Shown one piece after another: positions 12,412-21,083 of a stretch of 64,000 nt of DNA. Source of the stretch: MAG-121220-bin8 sp002700465 (lineage in GTDB: Bacteria; Bacteroidota; Bacteroidia; Flavobacteriales; Flavobacteriaceae); the NCBI GenBank assembly GCA_943789295.1, contig CALSTO010000001.1, positions 558,001 to 622,000 of the forward strand, given 5' to 3'. The position numbers were made by a program, and so were the translations under genes. Position 1 is the stretch's first letter. The number at the start of each line of letters is the position of its first letter. The notes under the pieces were generated by a model. The model was not told where the DNA came from. It worked only from the letters and a program-made list of their open reading frames with translations, and did no database searches.

Positions 12412-12859
12412 CAATTATATTAGTGTTAATTAACTCAGTGTTTAAAATCCAATTATTAGAGTCGCTTTCAATAATTAAATCCTGAATATTATATGTTGTG
12501 ATAAATCCACAGGCTCTACTTATGTAATTCCAATTATAGTTATAATTAAAATAAATCTTGTCTTCATTTCCAGAGTTAGGTGTATTTTCATTAAAATCTT
12601 TGGTTAGATTATAAACTGTTAAATTTTCTGAATTTTTTAATGGAATTCCTATTGAGTCAAGAGTTTGATAAATATAAATTTCTTCATTTGAAAGTCCTTG
12701 AATTTTTAAATTATTAACTTCTTTTAAATCACCTGTGTTTTGGTCATAAAAACCTATAATAAGTTTTGGTGTGTCCTCCGTTGAGCTAAGGCATATGTCA
12801 TCTGGCTCACAGGAAAGTAAAAATAGAAATAAGCAGATTAATAAAAAGTTATTTTTCAA
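12377..12859 (-). CDS. DUF6452-like lipoprotein
   Basis: A 160-residue predicted lipoprotein: the N-terminus ends in LLSC with the lipidated cysteine at residue 17, followed by EPDDIC, giving a second cysteine at residue 22. The rest is about 135 residues rich in beta-type sequence with a late cysteine in SRACGF. It resembles DUF6452 members found next to rlmD in flavobacteria. The only usable start is TTG at 12859. It lies 5 bases downstream of rlmD and overlaps the DUF6048 gene, so the three form one operon. No function is known. Confidence 0.7.
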   Translation of the reverse strand: MKNNFLLICLFLFLLSCEPDDICLSSTEDTPKLIIGFYDQNTGDLKEVNNLKIQGLSNEEIYIYQTLDSIGIPLKNSENLTVYNLTKDFNENTPNSGNEDKIYFNYNYNWNYISRACGFITTYNIQDLIIESDSNNWILNTELINTNIIDEKNIHVKIFH

Positions 12860-12864
12860 TAGCG

Positions 12865-14259
12865 TTATTTAAGTTCCAAAAGTACAATATTTTCGACATG
12901 ATCAGTGTGAGGGAACATATCTATCGGTTGGACCTTTATTATATTATATTTTTCTTTTAGTAATTCTAAATCTCTACATTGTGTAGAAGGGTTACAGCTT
13001 ACGTAAACTATTTTAGTTGTGTTTAGTTTTAAAATTTCTTTTATAACATCCTTATGCATTCCTTCTCTTGGTGGATCAGTAATAATCACATCAGGTTTAC
13101 CGTGTTTTAAAATAAAGTCATTAGTGAAAACTTTTTTCATATCACCAAATTCAAAAACAACATTATCAATTTTATTTTCCTTGGCACTATTGGTTGCAGA
13201 AATCACAGCTTCTTCAACACTTTCAACCCCAACAACTTTTTTAGATTGTTTGGCAACAAATTGGGATATTGTCCCAAGACCAGAATAGAGATCATAAACA
13301 ATTTCATTTTTTTTAATTTTTGCATATTCTTGTATGATTCCATATAACTTCAAAGTTTGTTGAATATTGGTTTGAAAAAAAGACTTTGGATAAATTTTGA
13401 ATATTAATGAATTAATTTTTTCTTCTATATAGTTTTTTCCATAAAACAGTTTAATTTCTCTATCATATATACTGTCATTTTCCTTATCATTAACAGTATA
13501 GAGAAGGGAGTGAATTTCATCAAATGATTCTTTAAGAAACTGCATTACTAGTTCTATATTATTTTTATCATTTTCAAAAAATTGAACTAGAACCATAATT
13601 TGATTCATACTGGTATTTCTTATTGTTAAAGTTCTAAGTAATCCTTTTTTTAATCTTGTATTGTAAAAAGAAATATTGTTTTCGATAGCAAATTGTTTTA
13701 ATGATAATCTAATTTTATTTGATGGTTCGCTTTGAAGGTGACATTTTTCTATATCAACAATTTTATCCCACATTCCAGCTTTATGAAAACCAATCCCTCT
13801 TCTATCAATTTTGTCGTTTGTATTTTTAATTTCAGATTCTGTTAGCCATTTATTTTCCGTAAAAGAGAATTCAAGTTTGTTTCTATAAAAAAACTTATTT
13901 TCACATTTAATAATTGGGTTTATTATAACATCATTAAATATCCTTGATATTGAATATTTAATTTTATCTTCTTTTAACTTAGTTTGGGTATCGTAAGAAA
14001 TATTTTGAAGTTTACAACCACCGCATAATCCAAAGTGTTTACAAATTGGTTCAATTCTGTCTTTAGAAAAAGAGTGATATTTTATGATATTTCCTAAGAA
14101 ATAATTCTTTTTCTTTCTATAAGTTTTTATATCAACGATATCACCAGGAACTCCGTTTTTTACCATTAAAACTATTCCTTGGTCTGATTTTGCAATGCTT
14201 TGCCCTTTTGATCCTAAATCAAAAATCTTAACCGAACTGAATATTTTGTTTTTTGACAT
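12865..14259 (-). CDS. rlmD: 23S rRNA (uracil(1939)-C(5))-methyltransferase RlmD
   Basis: The 464-residue protein is a RumA/TrmA-family m5U methyltransferase. Residues 1-60 form a TRAM-like RNA-binding domain. Four cysteines (Cys73, Cys79, Cys82 and Cys173) match the [4Fe-4S] ligands of RlmD. The methyltransferase domain has DLYSGLG at 323-329, DPPREG at 395-400 and the catalytic SCNPSTQCRD with Cys422. Family members modify U1939 or U747 of 23S or U54 of tRNA; with the iron-sulfur cluster, a 23S target is likely, but RlmC and RlmCD types are hard to separate by eye. It heads the rlmD-DUF6452-DUF6048 operon. Confidence 0.9.
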   Translation of the reverse strand: MSKNKIFSSVKIFDLGSKGQSIAKSDQGIVLMVKNGVPGDIVDIKTYRKKKNYFLGNIIKYHSFSKDRIEPICKHFGLCGGCKLQNISYDTQTKLKEDKIKYSISRIFNDVIINPIIKCENKFFYRNKLEFSFTENKWLTESEIKNTNDKIDRRGIGFHKAGMWDKIVDIEKCHLQSEPSNKIRLSLKQFAIENNISFYNTRLKKGLLRTLTIRNTSMNQIMVLVQFFENDKNNIELVMQFLKESFDEIHSLLYTVNDKENDSIYDREIKLFYGKNYIEEKINSLIFKIYPKSFFQTNIQQTLKLYGIIQEYAKIKKNEIVYDLYSGLGTISQFVAKQSKKVVGVESVEEAVISATNSAKENKIDNVVFEFGDMKKVFTNDFILKHGKPDVIITDPPREGMHKDVIKEILKLNTTKIVYVSCNPSTQCRDLELLKEKYNIIKVQPIDMFPHTDHVENIVLLELK

Positions 14260-14329
14260 TTGGCAAATTTAAAATGAAAAAATTAATATTATTAATTATA
14301 TTTAATATATTCCTTAAAACAACACAATT

Positions 14330-17300
14330 ATGAATAATCTCATTAAATACACTCTACTATTATTTTTTGTTTTTGCGATAAATCTAAATTACTCTCAAAA
14401 AAATAAAAAAGATGTTAAAAATGAATCAAACCTTTATTCTGGACTTAAATTTAGATCCATTGGACCTGCTTTTATGTCAGGAAGAATTGCTGAAATTGCA
14501 ATTAACCCTGTTAATGAGAATGAATGGTATGTCGCAGTGGGTTCTGGAGGGGTGTGGAAAACTGTGAATGCCGGTACTACTTGGCAACCGCTTACAGATG
14601 ACCAATCTTTTTATTCCACAGGAAGTATTACAATAGACCCTAACAATACAAATACTATATGGCTAGGTACTGGAGAAAATGTAGGTGGAAGACACGTTGG
14701 TGTTGGAAAAGGAGTATTTCTGTCTAGAGATGGTGGAAAAACATGGAAAAATAAAGGTTTAAATAAATCCGAGCACATTTCAAAAATTATAGTTAATAAA
14801 AACGATTCAAATACTGTTTTTATTGCTTCGCAAGGTCCACTTTGGTCAAGCGGAGGTGACAGGGGACTTTATAAATCCATTAATGGTGGTGAGAGTTGGA
14901 ATTTAGTTTTGAGTGTAAACGAATGGACAGGAGTAACCGATGTAGTTGTAGACCCAAGAGATGAAAATGTTATGTATGCTGCCACATGGCAAAGACACAG
15001 AAATGTTGCGGCTTATATGGGTGGAGGACCAGGAACTAAATTGTTTAAAAGTATTGATGGAGGTGATTCGTGGAGACAATTAAAAACCGGTTTACCAACT
15101 GGAAAACTGGGTAAAATAGGTTTGGCTATTTCAGAAATAAACCCTGATGTATTGTATGCTGCTATTGAGCTTGATAGAAGAAAAGGTGCTGTTTACAGAA
15201 CTTCTAACGGAGGAGAAAGCTGGAGTAAAATGTCTGATACAGTATCAGGAGCTACAGGGCCACATTATTATCAGGAGTTAGTTGCTTCTCCTCATCATTT
15301 TGATCGAATATATTTAATGGATGTTAGAGTACAAGTTTCTAATGATGGTGGAAAAACTTTTTATAGAATGAATGAAGGAAATAAACATTCTGATAATCAT
15401 TCAATGACATTTAAGAAAAACGACCCTAACTACTTACTTGTTGGAACAGATGGTGGGATTTACGAATCTTTTGATGATACTAAATCGTGGAAATATGTTA
15501 ATAATCTTCCTCTGACTCAATTTTATAAATTAGCTTTAGATGATTCATATCCTTTTTATAATATTTATGGAGGAACTCAAGATAATAATACACAAGGTGG
15601 ACCAAGTAGAACTTTTAGATCGAATGGTATAGTAAATAGTGATTGGTTTGTTCTTCTTGGAGGAGATGGTCATCAACCAGCAACTGAACCAGGTAATCCC
15701 AATATAGTTTATGCTCAATCTCAACAAGGGAATCTTCATAGAGTTGATAGAACAACAGGTGAAGCTGTGTTTATTAAGCCATATTCTGGATTAAATGAAG
15801 ATTATGAGAGATTTAATTGGGATTCACCAATTTTGGTAAGCTCACACGATCCAAAGCGTCTGTATTTTGGATCTCAAAGAGTATGGAAATCTGATGATAG
15901 AGGTGACAGTTGGACTCCAATCTCTAAAGATTTAACTAAGAATCAAGAAAGGTTAGAATTGCCTATTATGGGCAAACAGCAGAGTTGGGATTCTGCTTGG
16001 GATGTTTATGCTATGTCAACATATAACACAATAACTTCATTAAGTGAATCTGTGTTAAATGAAAATATTTTATATGCTGGAACTGATGATGGATTAATTC
16101 ATAGAACTAAAGACGGAGGTTCTTCATGGACATCTATTACTGTCGATAAACTTCCAGGTGTTCCTAATTCTTCTTTTGTGAATGATATTAAAGCAGACCT
16201 TCATAATGATCAAGTCGCATATGTGGCATTAGATAATCATAAGTTTGGAGATTACAGTCCTTATCTTTACAAGACTTCTAATGGAGGAAAGTCTTGGAAG
16301 CCTATTATTAATGGATTGCCAGAAGATAATTTTGTTTGGCGAATTGTTCAAGATCACATTGATCCAAACTTATTGTTTTTAGCTTCTGAATATGGGTTGT
16401 ATTTTTCTAACAACCAAGGTGAAAAGTGGATTAAGTTTTCAACTGGATTACCAACAATATCAATAAGAGATTTAGCAATTCAAAAAAGAGAAAATGATTT
16501 AGTTCTGGCAACATTTGGAAGAGGATTTTATGTATTAGATGATTATTCTTCGTTAAGAGATATAAACAACGAAAACAGTAATCAGCATTTACTTTTTAAC
16601 GTTAAAGAGGCTTTACAATATTATCCTATAAGATCAGGAACATCAAGTCAAGGATCTTCTTATTTTCAATCTAAAAATCCACCATATGGTGCAATTATTA
16701 CTTATAATTTACCTAAATCGTATAAATCTTTAAAGTCTATTAGGTCTGAAAGAGAAAAAGAATTAGATAAATTAAAAAAAGATATTCCCTTTCCAGGATG
16801 GGAATATTTGGATAGAGAAATTAATGAGAATAAATCAAAAATAATATTGGAAATTAGAGATGAAAAAGGTGATTTAGTAGATCGAATAAACGGCTCAACT
16901 AAAAAAGGTATTAACAGGGTTTCATGGAATCTTTCCAAACCTTTGCCGACAATATTAGATTCAAATTCCAGATGGTCCAGATCTTCTCTTAATGTAAAAC
17001 CAGGAAAATACTCAGTGCATCTTTTAGAATTAGTTCAAGGTGGTGTTAATGAATTAGCAAAGAGTATAACTTTTGATGTTAAAAAAATTAGAGAAAATGT
17101 ATTAAAAAATCCCCTAAGTTCTAAAATTGATGAGTTTATAATAGAATTAAACAAATTTGAAATTGAGTATTCAGTAATGGTTTCTAATTATATTAAATCT
17201 AAGAATAAGCAATCTAGTTTTGATAATGCACTAAGATATATTAATAATATTGATACCGATTTATTAAATAAATTAAAAGAATTAAAAGATTATATGAATT

Positions 17301-17563
17301 TAACTGATGTTTTGCTATATGGAAATAAATCAAAAAAAGAAGTAATGGAAAAAGATATTCCTCAAGTTTCTGAACGCTTGGGAATTGCAAAAAGAGGTCT
17401 TTATGGTAATTCATACGGTCCTGCCAAACATCATATGGATAGTTTTGATATTGCAAAAAAACAGTGGGGTAGTATTTATCCTAGAATTGAAAAATTTATA
17501 AAAGCAGTTAATGATTTAAGTAAAGAGTTAGAGCAATTAGGGGCTCCTATGATTCTTGATTAG
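14330..17563 (+). CDS. Large secreted VPS10/sortilin-like beta-propeller protein with Asp-box repeats
   Basis: A 1077-residue exported protein with a signal peptide of about 22 residues ending in NYSQ. At least eight Asp-box-type motifs of the form S/T-x-D/N-G-G-x-S/T-W occur (for example SRDGGKTW, SIDGGDSW, TKDGGSSW, TSNGGKSW), marking a multi-bladed beta-propeller like VPS10 or BNR sialidase-like repeats over roughly residues 40-750. The remainder is a beta domain (about 800-930) and a helical C-terminal region. It matches a widespread ~1050-residue Bacteroidota family of unknown role. I see no type IX secretion C-terminal signal. The 3' end overlaps the opposing DUF3810 gene by 17 bases. 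Confidence 0.85.
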   Translation: MNNLIKYTLLLFFVFAINLNYSQKNKKDVKNESNLYSGLKFRSIGPAFMSGRIAEIAINPVNENEWYVAVGSGGVWKTVNAGTTWQPLTDDQSFYSTGSITIDPNNTNTIWLGTGENVGGRHVGVGKGVFLSRDGGKTWKNKGLNKSEHISKIIVNKNDSNTVFIASQGPLWSSGGDRGLYKSINGGESWNLVLSVNEWTGVTDVVVDPRDENVMYAATWQRHRNVAAYMGGGPGTKLFKSIDGGDSWRQLKTGLPTGKLGKIGLAISEINPDVLYAAIELDRRKGAVYRTSNGGESWSKMSDTVSGATGPHYYQELVASPHHFDRIYLMDVRVQVSNDGGKTFYRMNEGNKHSDNHSMTFKKNDPNYLLVGTDGGIYESFDDTKSWKYVNNLPLTQFYKLALDDSYPFYNIYGGTQDNNTQGGPSRTFRSNGIVNSDWFVLLGGDGHQPATEPGNPNIVYAQSQQGNLHRVDRTTGEAVFIKPYSGLNEDYERFNWDSPILVSSHDPKRLYFGSQRVWKSDDRGDSWTPISKDLTKNQERLELPIMGKQQSWDSAWDVYAMSTYNTITSLSESVLNENILYAGTDDGLIHRTKDGGSSWTSITVDKLPGVPNSSFVNDIKADLHNDQVAYVALDNHKFGDYSPYLYKTSNGGKSWKPIINGLPEDNFVWRIVQDHIDPNLLFLASEYGLYFSNNQGEKWIKFSTGLPTISIRDLAIQKRENDLVLATFGRGFYVLDDYSSLRDINNENSNQHLLFNVKEALQYYPIRSGTSSQGSSYFQSKNPPYGAIITYNLPKSYKSLKSIRSEREKELDKLKKDIPFPGWEYLDREINENKSKIILEIRDEKGDLVDRINGSTKKGINRVSWNLSKPLPTILDSNSRWSRSSLNVKPGKYSVHLLELVQGGVNELAKSITFDVKKIRENVLKNPLSSKIDEFIIELNKFEIEYSVMVSNYIKSKNKQSSFDNALRYINNIDTDLLNKLKELKDYMNLTDVLLYGNKSKKEVMEKDIPQVSERLGIAKRGLYGNSYGPAKHHMDSFDIAKKQWGSIYPRIEKFIKAVNDLSKELEQLGAPMILD

Positions 17564-18593
17564 GATATTTATTAACTAATAAATCAACAACCAAATTATA
17601 GGTTTTTATACCTTTTGTTTGGTTGTTTACTTTTAAATAAATATCATATGATTTTTTGAAGTATTTCTCTAAAGGGTTTTTGTATTTTTTCCATTCATCA
17701 CTTGCTTCTTTATAATTCTTTAAAACTCCTACATTGACTTTTTTGATTAACTCATCAAATACTTTCTTGTCGTTTAAATACATTTCGTTCAATAAGTATT
17801 TTAATGCAAATGTGCTTCCGCTATAATTTACGTATTCATTTTTAGAATTTAGAGTAGCTTCGATACTTATGTAATTTGCTTCATTTTCAGCTGAATATCC
17901 TAGTTGATGAGCTATTTCGTGACAAATCGTGGTAGGTATATTTAATTTTGCAATATTAGTGTTGAAATGAGCTTCAATAGTAAAAGGATTTATATATCCA
18001 CTAAAGCCCATATAAGAAAGTGGTAAGCTGAACAAAGATTTTTTTATAGTCCGATTTAATTTTTGATTTTTGTTATAGCTAGAGTTTTTTATTGACAGCA
18101 AAGATTCAAGTATTAGATCATTGTCAAATTTTACCGAAATTGAATCGTTTTCTGAAATTTTTTCATGAATCTTATTCGTTTTATTAATAAAATATAGAGT
18201 AGTTTTTTTAAGTTGATTTAAGCTGTAATTTTTTGTAATTGTTAGTTTTTCTTGAAGTGGAACTCTATGATAATTTAACCCCCATTGAATATTGAAAAAT
18301 ATATAAACTCCTAATAAAAATTGCAGGCAAATATTTATGTTTTTTCTTCTGGTGTTAGTTTTTTTTAGTTTAAAAAAAATAACAATTGGAATAAATATAT
18401 ATAATAAGTCCCCTAATGAAAATTGAAATTTATTAAAAAATAATATTATTAAATACGAAACGTTATTGTAAACTAAATTTGAATAATAGTTTTCTATGAT
18501 ATAAGGATAACGTATTATTAATTGAAATATTAAAATAATAAAAACATATATATATAATGATTTTAATCTAAGCGATACAAATGAGAATTTCAT
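17547..18593 (-). CDS. DUF3810 family membrane protein with HExxH zinc motif
   Basis: The 348-residue protein has three hydrophobic segments in the first 105 residues (about 12-30, 43-75, 90-103) and a soluble domain carrying HEIAH at residues 225-229, followed by the candidate third ligand in AENEAN (Glu236 or Glu238). This is the layout of DUF3810, a Bacteroidota family annotated as a putative membrane-bound zinc-dependent peptidase. Substrate and activity are unknown. It is 3 bases downstream of the cyclophilin-FKBP gene on the same strand and probably co-transcribed. Confidence 0.82.
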   Translation of the reverse strand: MKFSFVSLRLKSLYIYVFIILIFQLIIRYPYIIENYYSNLVYNNVSYLIILFFNKFQFSLGDLLYIFIPIVIFFKLKKTNTRRKNINICLQFLLGVYIFFNIQWGLNYHRVPLQEKLTITKNYSLNQLKKTTLYFINKTNKIHEKISENDSISVKFDNDLILESLLSIKNSSYNKNQKLNRTIKKSLFSLPLSYMGFSGYINPFTIEAHFNTNIAKLNIPTTICHEIAHQLGYSAENEANYISIEATLNSKNEYVNYSGSTFALKYLLNEMYLNDKKVFDELIKKVNVGVLKNYKEASDEWKKYKNPLEKYFKKSYDIYLKVNNQTKGIKTYNLVVDLLVNKYPNQES

Positions 18594-18596
18594 TAA

Positions 18597-19685
18597 TTAT
18601 TTTAACTCTACAATTTCCACTTCGAAAATTAAATTAGACTTTGGTGGTATTTGCGGACTTCTACCCATTTCGCCATATGCGAGATAATAAGGGAGGAATA
18701 AAGTTGCTTTATCTCCTACGTTAAGAAGTTTTAAACCTTCTTTAAATCCGGATATCATTGAGTCTTCTGGGCCTATTTTAGCTGCAATAGGAGAATAACC
18801 ACCTTGATTTTTTTTAACAATATTTACAGTTTGATATTGTTCAGCAATCTCTAAAATACTAGTATCAAGTAGAGAGCCATCTTCAAAATAGACTGCATAA
18901 TGAGTCATTACGATCTTACTATCATTAACTTTTTTCGAATTATCTGCCTTATATGTTATAGTATACTCTAAACCTGTTTTTGTTTTCTTAGCATAAGACT
19001 TTTCTGATTCATGTGCTGTTTTCTTTCCTTTTCTAATACTCTCAAGTTGTTCTGCTTTTTTTTCTTCTAGCATTCTATCTTCTTCAAAATGATTTGTAAA
19101 TACTTTAGAGGCGTTAAAAGCTCTGGCTTCTCTACCTTTTCTAACAATAGAAACTTTTATGATAGTATCATTTTGTTCAATTAAATCAACAGTTTCTAAT
19201 CCTTTGATGACTTTTCCGAATACAGTGTGTTTTCCGTTTAACCATGGTGTTTCCTTATGAGTTATAAAGAATTGACTGCCATTTGTTTTAGGACCTGAGT
19301 TTGCCATTGATAATATTCCTGCAGAATCGTGTAAAAGATCTTCATTAAATTCATCTTTAAAATTATAACCAGGTCCTCCACGACCTGTTCCTGATGGATC
19401 TCCCCCTTGAATCATGAAATTTTCAATAACTCTGTGAAAAATCAATCCATCATAATATTTTTTATTTTTAAATTCTGGGAGCACTTCTTTGTTTTTTCCT
19501 TCACTAAGTGAAACAAAGTTAGCAACAGTAATTGGGGTTTCTTTAAATGTAAGATTAATTAAGACATCTCCTTTGTTTGTTTGAATATCTGCATACAATC
19601 CATCGTTTAAATCTGGATGAGTGCTTACACATGATGAGATGAGAATGCTTAAAAATAAAAGTATTGAGTAAATATGATTTTTCAT
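18597..19685 (-). CDS. Cyclophilin-FKBP fusion peptidyl-prolyl isomerase lipoprotein
   Basis: A 362-residue predicted lipoprotein with lipobox ISSC and lipidated Cys19. Residues about 30-175 form a cyclophilin domain (FHRVIENFMIQGGDPSGTG, NGSQFFITHKETPWLNGKHTVFG in two parts, then KVIKG). Residues about 240-362 form an FKBP domain (GSLLDTS, GFKEGLKLLNVGDKATLFLP as conserved pieces, then YLAYGEMG and IPPKSNLIFEVEIVEL). Two unrelated prolyl isomerase folds are thus joined on one anchored protein. It likely assists folding of exported proteins in the periplasm or at the outer membrane. Flavobacteria also have GldI, an FKBP lipoprotein involved in gliding, so a GldI-related role for the C-terminal half is possible but unproven. 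Confidence 0.9.
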   Translation of the reverse strand: MKNHIYSILLFLSILISSCVSTHPDLNDGLYADIQTNKGDVLINLTFKETPITVANFVSLSEGKNKEVLPEFKNKKYYDGLIFHRVIENFMIQGGDPSGTGRGGPGYNFKDEFNEDLLHDSAGILSMANSGPKTNGSQFFITHKETPWLNGKHTVFGKVIKGLETVDLIEQNDTIIKVSIVRKGREARAFNASKVFTNHFEEDRMLEEKKAEQLESIRKGKKTAHESEKSYAKKTKTGLEYTITYKADNSKKVNDSKIVMTHYAVYFEDGSLLDTSILEIAEQYQTVNIVKKNQGGYSPIAAKIGPEDSMISGFKEGLKLLNVGDKATLFLPYYLAYGEMGRSPQIPPKSNLIFEVEIVELK

Positions 19686-19689
19686 TTCT

Positions 19690-20706
19690 TTAAATTAATT
19701 TGTCTTTGTATTTTGGTAATGATTTTAAAAATTTTTCTATAGCTTTTTCAGCATTTCCTTCAAATTTTCCACCGGAAGCATTAGTATGTCCTCCGCCTGA
19801 AAAAAAATTTTCAGCAAAAAGATTACTAGGAAAAGTTCCTAGAGATCTAAATGAGATTTTAACATTGTTAATTATGTTTACATCTTCAATAAAAATAGCA
19901 CAAAAAATTACTCCTTTTAAGGTTAGACCATAATTTACAATTCCTTCAGAATCCCCTTTTTTATAATTAAGCTTTTCTAACTCATCTCTTTTAAGAAACA
20001 TGTAAACAGTTTTTAATTCTTTTACATGAGTCAAGTTGTTTAAAGCAGAGCCTAAAACTTTAAGTCTACTTGAAGACGAGTCATTATAAACCTTATTATA
20101 TATTAGATTATGATCAATTTTTTTATTGAACAAATTAGAAATTATTTCATGTGTTCTAGATGTAACAGAAGAATATTGAAAGGATCCTGTGTCAGTCATC
20201 ATTCCAAGGTACAGACATGATGAAATATCTTTATTTATCATACTTTCGAAACCAATAGAAACAAATATTTCATAAAGAAGTTCGCAAGTTGAACCTATTT
20301 TAGAATTTGAAAAAACTAAATCGGCGTAATCTTTTGGGTTTTGATGATGATCAATCATAACTGTTTGAGAGTTAGATTTTATTACAAATTCTTTAAGTTC
20401 TCCAATTCTATTAAGATCATTGAAATCAAGTGTAAAGATTAAATCGGAATTTGAAAGTATTTTTTTGCATTTTTCTTTATCAATATCGTAATGTATTATA
20501 TTGTCAAATCCAGGTGTCCAATTTAAGAATTCTGGAGCTTTGTTTGGGCTAATTATGTTAGAGGATTTATTAATAACCTTAAGAATATTGAAGAGAGCCA
20601 GACAGCTTCCTATCGCATCTCCATCAGGGCTTGTATGAGGGATTATGACAATATTTTTACTATTATTAATTAACTCTTTTAGTTTTTTAATTTTATCAAA
20701 TTTCAT
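19690..20706 (-). CDS. nrnA: DHH family phosphoesterase, NrnA-like (nanoRNase / pAp phosphatase)
   Basis: The 338-residue protein (from ATG 20706; an earlier ATG at 20724 adds six residues) belongs to the DHH/DHHA1 superfamily. Metal-binding motifs are PHTSPDGDAIGS (residues 22-33), LDFND near 93-97 and the diagnostic MIDHH at 117-121. The DHHA1 domain carries SGGGHTNASGG near residue 310. NrnA enzymes degrade short RNA oligonucleotides and dephosphorylate pAp. It lies 4 bases upstream of the cyclophilin-FKBP gene and is divergent from the small membrane protein gene. Confidence 0.9.
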   Translation of the reverse strand: MKFDKIKKLKELINNSKNIVIIPHTSPDGDAIGSCLALFNILKVINKSSNIISPNKAPEFLNWTPGFDNIIHYDIDKEKCKKILSNSDLIFTLDFNDLNRIGELKEFVIKSNSQTVMIDHHQNPKDYADLVFSNSKIGSTCELLYEIFVSIGFESMINKDISSCLYLGMMTDTGSFQYSSVTSRTHEIISNLFNKKIDHNLIYNKVYNDSSSSRLKVLGSALNNLTHVKELKTVYMFLKRDELEKLNYKKGDSEGIVNYGLTLKGVIFCAIFIEDVNIINNVKISFRSLGTFPSNLFAENFFSGGGHTNASGGKFEGNAEKAIEKFLKSLPKYKDKLI

Positions 20707-20764
20707 TAAATCAAATATAAGCATTAGAATGAGATGAATTGATTAAAATTTATTCTCAATTTTG

Positions 20765-20772
20765 TACATTTG
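20765..20772 (+). promoter_or_regulatory. Candidate -7 box ahead of the mutL cluster
   Basis: TACATTTG matches TAnnTTTG and lies 18 bases before the preferred TTG start at 20790. A TTG at 20739-20741 sits 23 bases upstream, slightly too far for the usual -33 spacing. It supports starting the small protein downstream of this box. Confidence 0.4.
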
Positions 20773-20789
20773 ATATAAACTGTTTCAAA

Positions 20790-21077
20790 TTGAAAGTCAA
20801 TCTCTTTAAACTTAATAAAAACAAAAGATTTAATTATAATCCAAGGTATATAAAGGACAAATCTGTAGAAAATATTTATGATTTTGAATCAGTATACGAA
20901 AAACAAAGAAATCACAGAAGTTCTCATGATCTTTCTTCAATTTGGAAAGAAGACAGAGCTTCCTATAGAAATAGATCAAACAGTATGTTTTCAAAAACAC
21001 TATTGATTATAGTTCTTTGTCTAGTGTTTCTGTTTTTATTTATAATAGATTTCGACCTTTCTATATTTTACCAATAA
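20790..21077 (+). CDS. Small conserved flavobacterial membrane protein upstream of mutL
   Basis: A 95-residue protein: a basic N-terminus (FKLNKNKRFNYNPRY), a charged middle and one C-terminal transmembrane helix (about residues 70-90) followed by DFDLSIFYQ. Flavobacterial relatives of this protein upstream of mutL are often mislabelled riboflavin synthase beta subunit; nothing here supports that. The frame opens at TTG 20739, but the family begins near FKLNKNKRF, so TTG 20790 is the better start, and a -7-like box lies between the two. It ends 6 bases before mutL. Topology is probably cytosolic N-terminus with a tail anchor. Confidence 0.65.
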   Translation: MKVNLFKLNKNKRFNYNPRYIKDKSVENIYDFESVYEKQRNHRSSHDLSSIWKEDRASYRNRSNSMFSKTLLIIVLCLVFLFLFIIDFDLSIFYQ

Positions 21078-21083
21078 TATTAT

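Noticed and set aside
14264..14271. TAAATTTG as a promoter box for rlmD on the minus strand
   Set aside because: It lies only about 5 bases from the start codon, so transcription would begin at or inside the gene, and there is no -33 element.
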